From contig JAUXAG010000008.1 of assembly GCA_030614915.1 (NCBI GenBank), positions 59,723 to 123,722 on the forward strand: a DNA stretch of 64,000 nt, in the 5' to 3' direction. Both the position numbers and the translations under genes were made by a program. Source of the stretch: Actinomycetes bacterium (lineage in GTDB: Bacteria > Planctomycetota > Phycisphaerae > JAACET01). The notes under the pieces are model-generated. The model saw only the letters and a program-made list of their open reading frames with translations, was not told the DNA's origin and made no database searches. This document shows positions 9,616 through 21,557 of the stretch, piece after piece. Numbering within the stretch: the first letter of the stretch is position 1; each line of letters opens with the position of its first letter.

Positions 9616-9644
9616 TTGTACCGCCCCGTTCCCTTTGGTAAGAT
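9616..9644 (+). promoter_or_regulatory. Sigma70-type promoter of tRNA-Thr
   Basis: TTGTAC at 9616-9621 and TAAGAT at 9639-9644 are separated by 17 bases. The expected start near 9651 is about 15 bases before the mature tRNA end, a usual arrangement for a single tRNA gene. Confidence 0.6.
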
Positions 9645-9665
9645 GAGTACGGTTCGACAGTTTAT

Positions 9666-9737
9666 GCCGGCGTAGCTCAACGGTAGAGCACAGCTTTCGT
9701 AAAGCTGGGGTTGAGGGTTCGATTCCCCCCGCCGGCT
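9666..9737 (+). tRNA. tRNA-Thr (anticodon CGT)
   Basis: A full cloverleaf can be folded: acceptor GCCGGCG / CGCCGGC, D arm GCTC...GAGC, anticodon arm CAGCT-TTCGTAA-AGCTG with CGT at the loop centre, five-base variable loop, and T arm with the TTCGATT loop (one mismatch in the T stem). 72 nt with discriminator T; CCA is not encoded. It has its own promoter and reads ACG codons. Confidence 0.95.
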
Positions 9738-9798
9738 TGTCTTGAGTAAGTCGAAAGGCTTGTCTTGAGCGGGCGAAGTGCGTCGAAAGGCTTGTCCT
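9736..9798. repeat. Short tandem intergenic repeat after tRNA-Thr
   Basis: Two copies of CTTGTCTTGAG followed by GTCGAAAGG stand in a row (9736-9758 and 9759-9790), followed by a partial third CTTGTCC. The unit resembles the widespread CTTGAGC-GAAGTCGAAAGG class of intergenic repeats seen in many bacterial genomes. Its function is unknown; it starts at the tRNA 3' end. Confidence 0.5.
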
Positions 9799-9812
9799 AG
9801 CATCTATAGACT

Positions 9813-10115
9813 ATGCCGTCTGATCTGTCAGACTTGAAGATCACCGATACCCCCCTTGGCTGCCGTTTGGCCGTCAAGGTCGTGCCGGGCTCCTCTCGCG
9901 ACCGCATCGTCGGCACCCTCGGCCAAGCCCTCAAGGTCGCTGTCTCCGCTGCTCCTGAAAAAGGCGCCGCCAACAAGGCCCTGCTCAAACTCCTTGGCAA
10001 ACGGCTCGGTCTTCGCCCCGCTCAGATACAGATTCTCAGCGGCCAAACCCAAGCGCGCAAACAAATCCTTGTCCTCAGCCTCAGCGCCAGCCAACTGCGC
10101 AGCCGCTTAGCCTAG
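9813..10115 (+). CDS. DUF167 / YggU family protein
   Basis: A 100-residue soluble protein with the DUF167 pattern: RLAVKVVPGSSRDRIVG near residue 18, LKVAVSAAPEKGAANKALLKLL in the middle, and IQILSGQTQARKQILV near the end. The family is widespread and its biochemical role is unknown, so no function is assigned. The ATG at 9813 has no obvious ribosome binding site; the protein length fits the family. It follows tRNA-Thr on the same strand and could be read through from the tRNA promoter. Confidence 0.88.
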   Translation: MPSDLSDLKITDTPLGCRLAVKVVPGSSRDRIVGTLGQALKVAVSAAPEKGAANKALLKLLGKRLGLRPAQIQILSGQTQARKQILVLSLSASQLRSRLA

Positions 10116-10139
10116 GCGTTTTTTAAATGATAAACACGA

Positions 10140-11027
10140 TTAGGGAGAACCCAGAGGCTTCGAATGCCCCTGGCTATTAACGTATTTGTGGAAACTCTCT
10201 ATCAGGCCCTTGGTGATCGGGCCGGGCTCGCCCGTTCCGATAGTCCGGCCGTCTATTTTGGTCACCGGAATAATTTCCGCCGCCGTCCCCGTCAGAAAGC
10301 ATTCATCCGCGCCGTACAAATCATCGGGTAGCAAATTTGTCTCTTTTGCCTCGATTCCATTTTGGCCGGCCAACTCCAGCACACAATCGCGTGTAATCCC
10401 TTCCAGGATTCCCGAGGCCACCGGAGATGTCAGCACCTTCCCCTGGCGCACGATGAAGATGTTGTCGCCTGTGCACTCGGCTACATAACCCTCGTAGTTA
10501 AGCATCAGGGCTTCAGCCACGCCCGCATCGCTGGCCTCTATCTTAGCCAGGATGTTATTCAGATAGTTCATCGACTTTATCTTCGGATTCAGGGACCCCG
10601 ACGGCGTGCGAATGGTTTTGGCGGTTATTATGCTCATCCCCTTCTCGTACATTTCCTTGGGATATAGAGCTATCTTATCCGTAATGATAAACACCGTCGG
10701 CCTCTTCGTCGTAATCGGGTCCACCCCCAAATCCCCCACGCCTCGAGTTACCGCCAAGCGAATATAGGCCTCCGATTGACCGTTGGCCTTCATCGTCTCA
10801 TAGATTGCTCCGCTGAGCTGCTGGGGGGTATATGGTATGACCAAGCGGATCGCCTCGGCTGAGCTGTACAAACGCTCGAGGTGTTGTTCCAGTCGAAAGG
10901 CGATTCCCTGATAAGTTCGAATGCCCTCGAATACGCCGTCGCCATATAAAAGACCATGGTCGTAAACACCTATCTTGGCGTCTTCTCCTGCGACTAGCTC
11001 GCCGTTCATCCAAACCTTCAAACTCAT
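10140..11027 (-). CDS. ilvE: Branched-chain amino acid aminotransferase
   Basis: Fold-type IV PLP enzyme that interconverts branched-chain 2-oxo acids and Val, Leu and Ile using glutamate. Recognisable parts: VWMNGELV start, GLLYGDGVFEGIRTY, LEQHLERLYSSAEAI, RLAVTRGVGDLGVDP, the Schiff-base lysine in PKIKSMNYLNNILAK, EALMLNYEGYVAECTGDNIFIV, and ECFLTGTAAEIIPVTKIDGR. The 295-residue length is typical of the short IlvE form. AGGAG precedes the ATG. D-amino acid transaminases share the fold; the EGIRTY and GTAAE signatures favour IlvE. No other ilv genes are nearby. Confidence 0.93.
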   Translation of the reverse strand: MSLKVWMNGELVAGEDAKIGVYDHGLLYGDGVFEGIRTYQGIAFRLEQHLERLYSSAEAIRLVIPYTPQQLSGAIYETMKANGQSEAYIRLAVTRGVGDLGVDPITTKRPTVFIITDKIALYPKEMYEKGMSIITAKTIRTPSGSLNPKIKSMNYLNNILAKIEASDAGVAEALMLNYEGYVAECTGDNIFIVRQGKVLTSPVASGILEGITRDCVLELAGQNGIEAKETNLLPDDLYGADECFLTGTAAEIIPVTKIDGRTIGTGEPGPITKGLIESFHKYVNSQGHSKPLGSP

Positions 11028-11203
11028 GCCGGGCTCCTGTCCATTTTGTTCTCAATCCTGGCCATTGCCCTGTCAAAACATACCTGACCGCCTCCGTGCC
11101 GGACAGCAAAAAATCGCTCAGTTGACCTTAAATCGTCTCTTTCGTCCTTGTTCTTGATATCTCGCTGTTGTCGCTAGCCGCCCCAGAACCTTCGTCGACA
11201 CTC

Positions 11204-12928
11204 TCAGATATTGTTGTGCGAATTATCTGCTATGCTCTGCCGGCGAACGATTTCTTCAGCCAAGGCCCGGTTGACGCTGCGCTGCTCGACCAGCCCCACC
11301 AGTTGATCGTCATCCGCCCCGGCCACCACCGGCAGATAGTCCAGCTTGAACTGCCGCATCCGTTCCAAGGCCTCATGCAGAGGCGTCTGGGCCGTGGTCT
11401 TGTCCAACACCGCTTCCATCAAGTCATATGCCAGTACCCATTCCTGAAAAGCTCGCGTCGCAAAGGCCTCCTTCACTTCGCCGATGGTTATCATCCCCGT
11501 CAGCTTTCCTTCAGCATTGACCACCGGATAACACAAGCTCTCGTGTTCGCTAAATACTTTCAGGATTTGCCCGGCTGGGCTGTTTTCCTGAAGGACCGGC
11601 GGGTTCTTCTCCATCACATCGCCCACGCTGTAGGACTCGATCAAATCCTTCTCCGTCACGTCCAGACCGATCTCCCCGGCCTTCTTGACTCCCAGCTTGA
11701 CCATCGGTGGACCCAGTATCTCAAACAAAACGGTGGTTGCGATAATCACCAGCACTATGATTTCTCCAGGCACAATAGTAGTTCCGGGGACCGCCACCGA
11801 GAATCTATGCGTAGCGATTACCGCCAGGCCTACTGCCACACCGCCCTGGCTGAACAGACACATGCCCAGGTAGTTCTGTACGCTCTTGGGTGCCCTGGAC
11901 CAACTGGCTCCAAGCCAAGTGCCGAATACTTTTCCCACAACCCGCCCCAGCACATAAGCAATTGACAACCACAGAATCCAGCCGCCGACGTTCTCCAGAC
12001 TAAGACGGGCGCCCACCATCACAAAGAACAGCACGTAAATCGGTGGGGCAAAGGCCTTGATTAGCTCAAATGTATCCCGGCTCCGGCGAGGTACCAGATT
12101 AGCCACGGTCAGCCCCAAAACCATGGCTGAGAGAATCACATCGAATTCCAGCGTCTGGGCCAAGCCCACTACCAGCAAGATCAATCCCACCGAGATTGCC
12201 AGGATCAGGGCCTGCTCTCGCCTCCGCTTGATCACAAACGACAGCACCCAACCGGCCGCCGCCCCCAACAGCACCGCACCTCCGATCTCCCGCATCGGCC
12301 CGAGTATAATCACCCGCAGCAATGATTCATCGTTACCGCTGATCATCCCGGCCAGACTGCTGGCAAAACCGTAGAGCAGCAAGGCCAGCCCATCATCGAG
12401 GGCAATGATGGCCAATATGGCCGTGGTCAGGGCCCCCCGCGTTTTGTACTCCCACAGTACGGCTACTGTTGCCGCCGGGGCCGTGGCTGAGGCAATAGCT
12501 CCCAAAAGCAGCCCCAGTACCCCTGCCGACTTTACATCTCCGGTGGCCCAATAGGTTACGCCAAAGGTCAAGGCCCCCACTGCCACAAGGGGCCCCAATC
12601 CCTCGGTCAATAGGATGGCCATGAGCTGTCGGCCGTATTTCTTGAAGATCTCCCAGCGCAGCTCACCGCCGATCATGAAACCGATAAAGCCCAATGCTAA
12701 GAAGCTTAGTTCCCCTAGATCGCTTACGGTTTGGCGTTTTACGATCCCCAGAACAGCCTCTCCGGCTAGAATACCGATAAAAATATAGCCCAGTACCTGC
12801 GGAATCCTTAGCCGTTTGAAGATTCGAGCCCCCACTGTTCCCCCGAATATAGCCAGCCCCACCAGCAGCAGGATATTACCTTGCTGTATGGACGTTTGGG
12901 CCAACAATGTTCCGCCCTGTTCGGTCAT
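11204..12928 (-). CDS. CPA2-type cation:proton antiporter with C-terminal CBS pair
   Basis: A 574-residue membrane protein. Residues about 15-420 form a Na+/H+ exchanger domain with about a dozen hydrophobic segments, including LGYIFIGILAGE, FMIGGELRWEIFKK and the conserved Asp pair in AIIALDDGLALLL. From about residue 445 a cytosolic region has two CBS motifs (VGDVMEKNPPVLQENSPAGQ; YDLMEAVLDKTTAQTPLHEAL), which in other transporters sense adenine nucleotides or ionic strength. Exchange of Na+ or K+ for H+ is inferred from family. The gene lies between the rRNA operon and ilvE on the minus strand. Confidence 0.9.
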   Translation of the reverse strand: MTEQGGTLLAQTSIQQGNILLLVGLAIFGGTVGARIFKRLRIPQVLGYIFIGILAGEAVLGIVKRQTVSDLGELSFLALGFIGFMIGGELRWEIFKKYGRQLMAILLTEGLGPLVAVGALTFGVTYWATGDVKSAGVLGLLLGAIASATAPAATVAVLWEYKTRGALTTAILAIIALDDGLALLLYGFASSLAGMISGNDESLLRVIILGPMREIGGAVLLGAAAGWVLSFVIKRRREQALILAISVGLILLVVGLAQTLEFDVILSAMVLGLTVANLVPRRSRDTFELIKAFAPPIYVLFFVMVGARLSLENVGGWILWLSIAYVLGRVVGKVFGTWLGASWSRAPKSVQNYLGMCLFSQGGVAVGLAVIATHRFSVAVPGTTIVPGEIIVLVIIATTVLFEILGPPMVKLGVKKAGEIGLDVTEKDLIESYSVGDVMEKNPPVLQENSPAGQILKVFSEHESLCYPVVNAEGKLTGMITIGEVKEAFATRAFQEWVLAYDLMEAVLDKTTAQTPLHEALERMRQFKLDYLPVVAGADDDQLVGLVEQRSVNRALAEEIVRRQSIADNSHNNI

Positions 12929-13098
12929 TTTTTCACGCTTTTAAGTAGCCGTTCGCACTTGTAGGTTATTATCGGCCAGTTTGGGTTTGACCATTATCCT
13001 GCCTGCCTGCCACCCTGTCCAAGCAAATTCCTGGCGATCGAGTCCTCCCCAAACTAAAAACCCCCCAGGGTAAATCTGGAGTCAATAATGCCCAAAGG

Positions 13099-13130
13099 AA
13101 AAGGCCCAATGCTCTTGCCACTGGGCCCTT
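13099..13130 (-). terminator. Rho-independent terminator of the rRNA operon
   Basis: Just after the 5S gene on the minus strand an inverted repeat (AGGGCCCA ... TTGGGCCT) is followed by TTTTCC. The stem is GC-rich and the position, 6 bases past 5S, is right for the end of an rrn operon. Confidence 0.8.
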
Positions 13131-13135
13131 ATAAA

Positions 13136-13244
13136 TGCCGGCAATCACCTACTCTCGCCCGTAAGGACTACCATCGGCCGTCAGGGCTTAACTTCGCAGT
13201 TCGGAATGGGATGCGGTGTGACCCCTGACGTAAAGTCACCGGCA
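13136..13244 (-). rRNA. rrf: 5S ribosomal RNA
   Basis: About 109 nt. The ends pair (TGCCGGTGA / TGATTGCCGGCA on the minus strand), and the conserved loop CCCATTCCGAACTGCGAAG with GGTAGT and GCGAGAGTAGGT are present. It follows 23S by about 100 bases and is the last gene of the operon. Confidence 0.95.
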
Positions 13245-13343
13245 AAGTCATAAATCCGCCATAAGCGGATCATTTTTTTGATTGGGGGTAAATTGCTGGA
13301 TTAGATAGAGCCTTCGAGAGCTTCAACAGGGCAAAATAGATGC

Positions 13344-16384
<3,041 letters not shown>

Positions 16385-16564
16385 ACAACTATTTCGCCCT
16401 GTCGAATCAGAACCAGCCCGATTCAAAAAGGTTCCTAGCCTGTCAAATTCCTCTCGAACGCTCTACATCGCGCGGACAGCACAGCCTAGGCCATGATGCG
16501 ATCGCGATGTCCGGTGAGGACTGACCAAATTTGATCAGCCACACCACTTATCCAGCAATTTACT

Positions 16565-16576
16565 TGTCAAAGAGCA
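16565..16576 (-). promoter_or_regulatory. boxA antitermination element before 23S
   Basis: The minus strand reads TGCTCTTTGACA in the spacer between tRNA-Ala and 23S, one base from the classic boxA TGCTCTTTAACA bound by NusB-S10. nusB is also in this window (54495-54944). The rest of the 275-base spacer shows no gene. Confidence 0.8.
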
Positions 16577-16659
16577 ATCTCGGCCGAAGGACAGCCCTCC
16601 AGCCGCCGGAATACACCGGAAATATTTTTACCCGTGCTCGCCGCTCGTTCAGCAGTATA

Positions 16660-16732
16660 TGGAGCCGAGCGGACTCGAACCGCCGACCTACTGGTTGCAA
16701 ACCAGTCGCTCTCCCGACTGAGCTACGGCCCC
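16660..16732 (-). tRNA. tRNA-Ala (anticodon TGC) in the rRNA spacer
   Basis: 73 nt cloverleaf: acceptor GGGGCCG / CGGCTCC, D arm GCTC...GAGC, anticodon arm ACTGG-TTTGCAA-CCAGT with TGC, T arm with the TTCGAGT loop and discriminator A. CCA is not encoded. It sits between tRNA-Ile and 23S. Confidence 0.97.
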
Positions 16733-16824
16733 GGTATCCGCTAAGGCCCTGGCCTGCCGAAAAGCCCCCCTTTCCGAAAAGCTCCCCTTTGGCAGGTGCC
16801 CGCCACCAAGTTTTGCATACCTGA

Positions 16825-16898
16825 TGGGCCCGGATAGACTCGAACTATCGACCTCGTCCTTATCAGGGACGCGCTCTAACCAACTGAGCTACGAGCCC
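16825..16898 (-). tRNA. tRNA-Ile (anticodon GAT) in the rRNA spacer
   Basis: 74 nt cloverleaf: acceptor GGGCTCG / CGGGCCC, anticodon arm CGTCC-CTGATAA-GGACG with GAT, T arm with the TTCGAGT loop and discriminator A. Order 16S - Ile - Ala - 23S is the common bacterial one. Confidence 0.97.
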
Positions 16899-17069
16899 AT
16901 CCAGACTCACTCGCTTCTGGTAGCACCAGCACTTGGCTTGCACGCGGCTCATTCAAGCTTGGGAGCTTGAATAAACCCAAAACAGTTGGCCGCCGCCGAG
17001 CCAATAAAGACTCGGACAGCGAGAATGAGTTGACTTTACCAGGTAAATAAACCTGGTCCTAGGCATCCC

Positions 17070-18654
<1,585 letters not shown>

Positions 18655-18830
18655 ATATTGACCATCCACCGGCTCCGAAGAACCAGCAGAGAAGATCAAT
18701 GGGCTCAAACATTACTTGTCACGAGAATGTTTGAAATGGGTCCCTTACGGGACCGCACACCAATTTATACCGAGAAGAAGCCGTGACGCTTCTTTACGGT
18801 ATCACACTCTCGTGGCGGCCAACTGTTAGG

Positions 18831-18843
18831 ATGTCAATGAGCA
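18831..18843 (-). promoter_or_regulatory. boxA-like element in the 16S leader
   Basis: The minus strand reads TGCTCATTGACAT about 180 bases before 16S, close to boxA TGCTCTTTAACA and similar to the stronger copy before 23S at 16565-16576. It would load the Nus antitermination complex early in the transcript. Confidence 0.6.
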
Positions 18844-18888
18844 ATTGTTTCTACCGGCCAGCCTTCATCCAGCTGGCCGAGACGCAAC

Positions 18889-18916
18889 ATTGTAGGGTCT
18901 TTACACGAGGTGTCAA
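18889..18916 (-). promoter_or_regulatory. rRNA operon promoter P2
   Basis: TTGACA (18911-18916) and TACAAT (18889-18894) on the minus strand are 16 bases apart. The start near 18882 gives a leader of about 230 bases with hairpin-forming repeats (GGCCAGCT / AGCTGGCC class) before 16S. Confidence 0.85.
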
Positions 18917-19160
18917 CTCGAAAAATCGACTATTTCCGCCGAAAACTTGACCACCGGCCCAGGAAAAAAACCGCATTCCCAGCCTCAAAAACGCCAGTCA
19001 GCAGAATTTTCCGAATTTTTTCGGAGCACCACGCAAAAAGGCGGGTGCACCCACAGCCGATCACACCGCTGCTTAGCGGGCGTTAGAGCACACCCGCGCG
19101 GCTCGACCGGAAGAAATGTCCCCAAAGGCACATCTCTCAATGCACCTTCCACCAGAATAT

Positions 19161-19189
19161 ATCATAACTTCTGGCCCAGTCAGTGTCAA
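19161..19189 (-). promoter_or_regulatory. rRNA operon promoter P1
   Basis: TTGACA (19184-19189) and TATGAT (19161-19166) on the minus strand are 17 bases apart, near consensus. No gene lies between here and P2 or 16S, and the PEP-CTERM gene ends upstream at 19418, so it most likely forms a tandem pair with P2. The stretch 18930-19160 holds no gene that I can see. Confidence 0.75.
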
Positions 19190-19332
19190 GCCCCCATAAT
19201 AAAATTTTTTGTCTCCGCTTATTATCGCATAACATCTGCCGACACAAGTAGTTACGCTTGCAGAGCTCATCAGTCACTCCCCCCCGCTCTCCAACGCCGT
19301 CCCTGGTCTCCTCTGCCACGCCCAACTTGCCC

Positions 19333-19364
19333 AAAAAACAGGGCCTCACGGACAGATAGCCCCT
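19333..19364 (-). terminator. Possible terminator of the PEP-CTERM gene
   Basis: On the minus strand AGGGGC ... GCCCT (one bulged G) is followed by GTTTTTT, about 55 bases after the stop of the PEP-CTERM gene. The stem is short, so the call is tentative. Confidence 0.4.
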
Positions 19365-19417
19365 AAAGCTCCGCTTCGGACGAATTAGACTATATATAAC
19401 TTCAAACTCGGCTCGAC

Positions 19418-20239
19418 TTACCGCCGTCGCCGTAGCAGAGCCAACCCACCGATCAGCAGCAATCCCAGCGTATACGGCTCAGGAATACTTTCCGATACCG
19501 CCATTGTAATAGTGGGACCGTACATGTTGTAGTCAGTCTCGAGGATGCCGCCGTAGGCAGTTTGCCAGAGACCCGATACAGCCACTGCACCATTGCAGGG
19601 GTCGATGTAGTCAAACGTGGCGCCCTCGGCCTGTTGGATAATAAAATCATTGTTCGCATCGTTCCAGAGGAAGCTTTTGACCGTCAGGTAGTGGCCGCCG
19701 TCGGCCCAGCTCAGAAGTATCTCAAGGTCCTCACAATCGGACAGTTCGTTCCAAATGAACTGCCAGGTAGGCAAAATCGGCGTTACCCAAGAAGGCTCGA
19801 CAGCGTTTGGGACGTCCCAAATAGCCCAGTTCCAGGCGGGGTTGCGTTGGGCCTCATAGACAGTTTTACCCGGCACCTTGGATTCGATATCGTTCATCTT
19901 GTACCAGATAAGGTCGTCCCAGAATGTGCCACCAGGGGGCACTGTACCCATTAAGCCGCACAAAGTAGCGGCGGTCTGAGCCAGATTACCACCTGTCAGA
20001 TTGTTCCCATAGACACCGGGATACTGGTTTTCAAGATACCTGTAGGAGTTTGTCACTGCCACAGGACCACAAGCAACGCCCGCAACAGGCGCACCGACAA
20101 GAGCAATTAGAGCAGGGTCATTTTGGGCCAATTTGCCGTAAAGAACATGGCCTAGGTCTTTGTCAATGTCGTACAGGGTGGCATTGGCATTTGCTGCCAG
20201 CAAACAGAGAATAAATATGCTTAAAATTAACTTTCTCAT
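19418..20239 (-). CDS. PEP-CTERM protein with C39-like cysteine-peptidase pattern
   Basis: An exported 273-residue protein. The start is set at the ATG 20237-20239 because AGGAAAAG precedes it and a signal peptide follows (MRKLILSIFILCLLAANANA); the frame is open further up without a good start. The C-terminus IPEPYTLGLLLIGGLALLRRRR class (PEP motif, membrane helix, Arg cluster) is the PEP-CTERM sorting tag removed by exosortase. In between, GVACGPVAVTNS (Cys57), DGGHYLTVKSF (His183) and DYIDPCNG (Asp213) follow the order and surroundings of C39-like peptidases. Peptidase activity is an inference. No exosortase gene is in the window. Confidence 0.85.
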   Translation of the reverse strand: MRKLILSIFILCLLAANANATLYDIDKDLGHVLYGKLAQNDPALIALVGAPVAGVACGPVAVTNSYRYLENQYPGVYGNNLTGGNLAQTAATLCGLMGTVPPGGTFWDDLIWYKMNDIESKVPGKTVYEAQRNPAWNWAIWDVPNAVEPSWVTPILPTWQFIWNELSDCEDLEILLSWADGGHYLTVKSFLWNDANNDFIIQQAEGATFDYIDPCNGAVAVSGLWQTAYGGILETDYNMYGPTITMAVSESIPEPYTLGLLLIGGLALLRRRR

Positions 20240-20389
20240 AACTTTTCCTTTCTTCTCTCTAGAAACTATAAACTTGAGACGATTTATGATAATCTTGACG
20301 GACTGAACGTCCGGCAAGTGAAGCCTGGTACTTTATCGCAGCTTGTGCGGGGGGTTTCTCCTTTTCTCTCTTAGAGCGCTTGCACATAC

Positions 20390-20438
20390 AAAAAAATAGG
20401 CGTGATGAGCCCGCAAACAGGCACGCTCTCTCACACCC
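20390..20438 (-). terminator. Terminator-like hairpin in the PEP-CTERM leader
   Basis: On the minus strand GGTGTG-AGA-GAGC ... GCTC-AT-CACGCC can fold into a hairpin with one internal loop, followed at once by TATTTTTTT. It begins right at the start site expected from the promoter at 20445-20473. It may stop a transcript of about 50 nt or act as an attenuator of the downstream PEP-CTERM gene. Confidence 0.5.
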
Positions 20439-20444
20439 ACGGCT

Positions 20445-20473
20445 ATGATACCACAAATTGACCGGCTATTCAA
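20445..20473 (-). promoter_or_regulatory. Promoter upstream of the PEP-CTERM gene
   Basis: TTGAAT (20468-20473) and TATCAT (20445-20450) on the minus strand with a 17-base spacer. The leader to the PEP-CTERM start would be about 200 bases and contains, besides the hairpin at 20390-20438, a small one around 20295-20310 (CGGAC / GTCCG). The other bases of 20474-20700 hold nothing I recognise. Confidence 0.55.
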
Positions 20474-20713
20474 GACTTTTTTCACTTTTTTCGTAATTTC
20501 CTGGCGATTGTCTGGTCAATCGCTCTATCTCCTTAGTATACAAGAAGGTACGCTTTCAGAAAACCTCCCCCAACCAGCCCCGAAGCTATGAAAACCCAAC
20601 GGCAAATCACCAACATCGAGAAAAATAAGTAAAAGCGACCTTGCCAATCGAGTTTGGATAAGTCAAAAACGTATCCCAGTTTTCCCCAGCCCAACAGCTC
20701 AGGAGGCCTATCA

Positions 20714-21532
20714 ATGCCCGAACTTCCCGAGGTTGAGACCATAGTCCGCGGCCTCAAGAGATTCATGCCCCGAACTCCCATCAGTGGCGTCCGCCTGAAA
20801 CAGACCAATAAATTCGCATCCCGTCCCATCGCCTCATTAGTTCGGGCCAAATTAGTCCGAATAACCCGCCGTGGAAAAAACATCCTTATCTGGTTTGACT
20901 CCGGCCAATGTTTGCTCATTCACTTGGGCATGACCGGCCAACTCTACTGGGCCAGCTCCACCTGCCGTCCAGACCGCCACACTCACCTTCGGCTGGAATT
21001 CGAGCAAAGTGATCAGGTCCTTCACTTCCGCGATGTCCGCCGCTTCGGTCGGCTCAAGCTGTATCGCTCCAAAGCTCACCTCTTCGCTGACCCCGCAATA
21101 GGGAAGCTCGGCCCTGAACCTCTCCGTATCAGTTTGCCCCATTTCAAAGAGCTTCTGGGCCGTCGTCGAATGATTAAAGCCCTCCTTCTCGATCAGTCCG
21201 TCATCGTCGGCTTCGGAAACATCTATACCGATGAATCCCTCTTCGCCGCCCGCATACACCCAGCCGAGCCCGCCGACCTACTCAGCCCCGTCGCCGTCGC
21301 CCGGCTGTATCGGGCTATGAAACGAATATTCAAACAGGCCATCGCCGCTGGAGGTTCAACCATCAGAGATTTCCGTCGCAGTGACGGCAACCCCGGCCGA
21401 TTTCAAACTAAGCTCAAGGTCTATCAAAGGACCGGAAAAAACTGCCCCCGCTGCCGAACAAAAATCCAGCGCCTGATCGTCGCCGGACGAAGCACACACA
21501 TATGCCCCACCTGCCAGCCTCTGGACAGCTAA
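20714..21532 (+). CDS. mutM: Formamidopyrimidine-DNA glycosylase (Fpg)
   Basis: Base-excision repair enzyme that removes 8-oxoguanine and ring-opened purines and nicks the AP site. The start at 20714 follows AGGAGG (20701-20706) and gives the required MPELPEVETIV, in which Pro2 is the catalytic nucleophile after Met removal and Glu3 assists. Other marks: RRGKNILIWF, LLIHLGMTGQL, FRDVRRFG, IVGFGNIYTDESLF, and the C-terminal zinc finger (CPRCRTKI...HICPTCQ). Length 272 is normal. A histidine kinase gene follows after 25 bases on the same strand. Confidence 0.96.
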   Translation: MPELPEVETIVRGLKRFMPRTPISGVRLKQTNKFASRPIASLVRAKLVRITRRGKNILIWFDSGQCLLIHLGMTGQLYWASSTCRPDRHTHLRLEFEQSDQVLHFRDVRRFGRLKLYRSKAHLFADPAIGKLGPEPLRISLPHFKELLGRRRMIKALLLDQSVIVGFGNIYTDESLFAARIHPAEPADLLSPVAVARLYRAMKRIFKQAIAAGGSTIRDFRRSDGNPGRFQTKLKVYQRTGKNCPRCRTKIQRLIVAGRSTHICPTCQPLDS

Positions 21533-21557
21533 AACCCCCAATGGTACGCTAGAGTTC

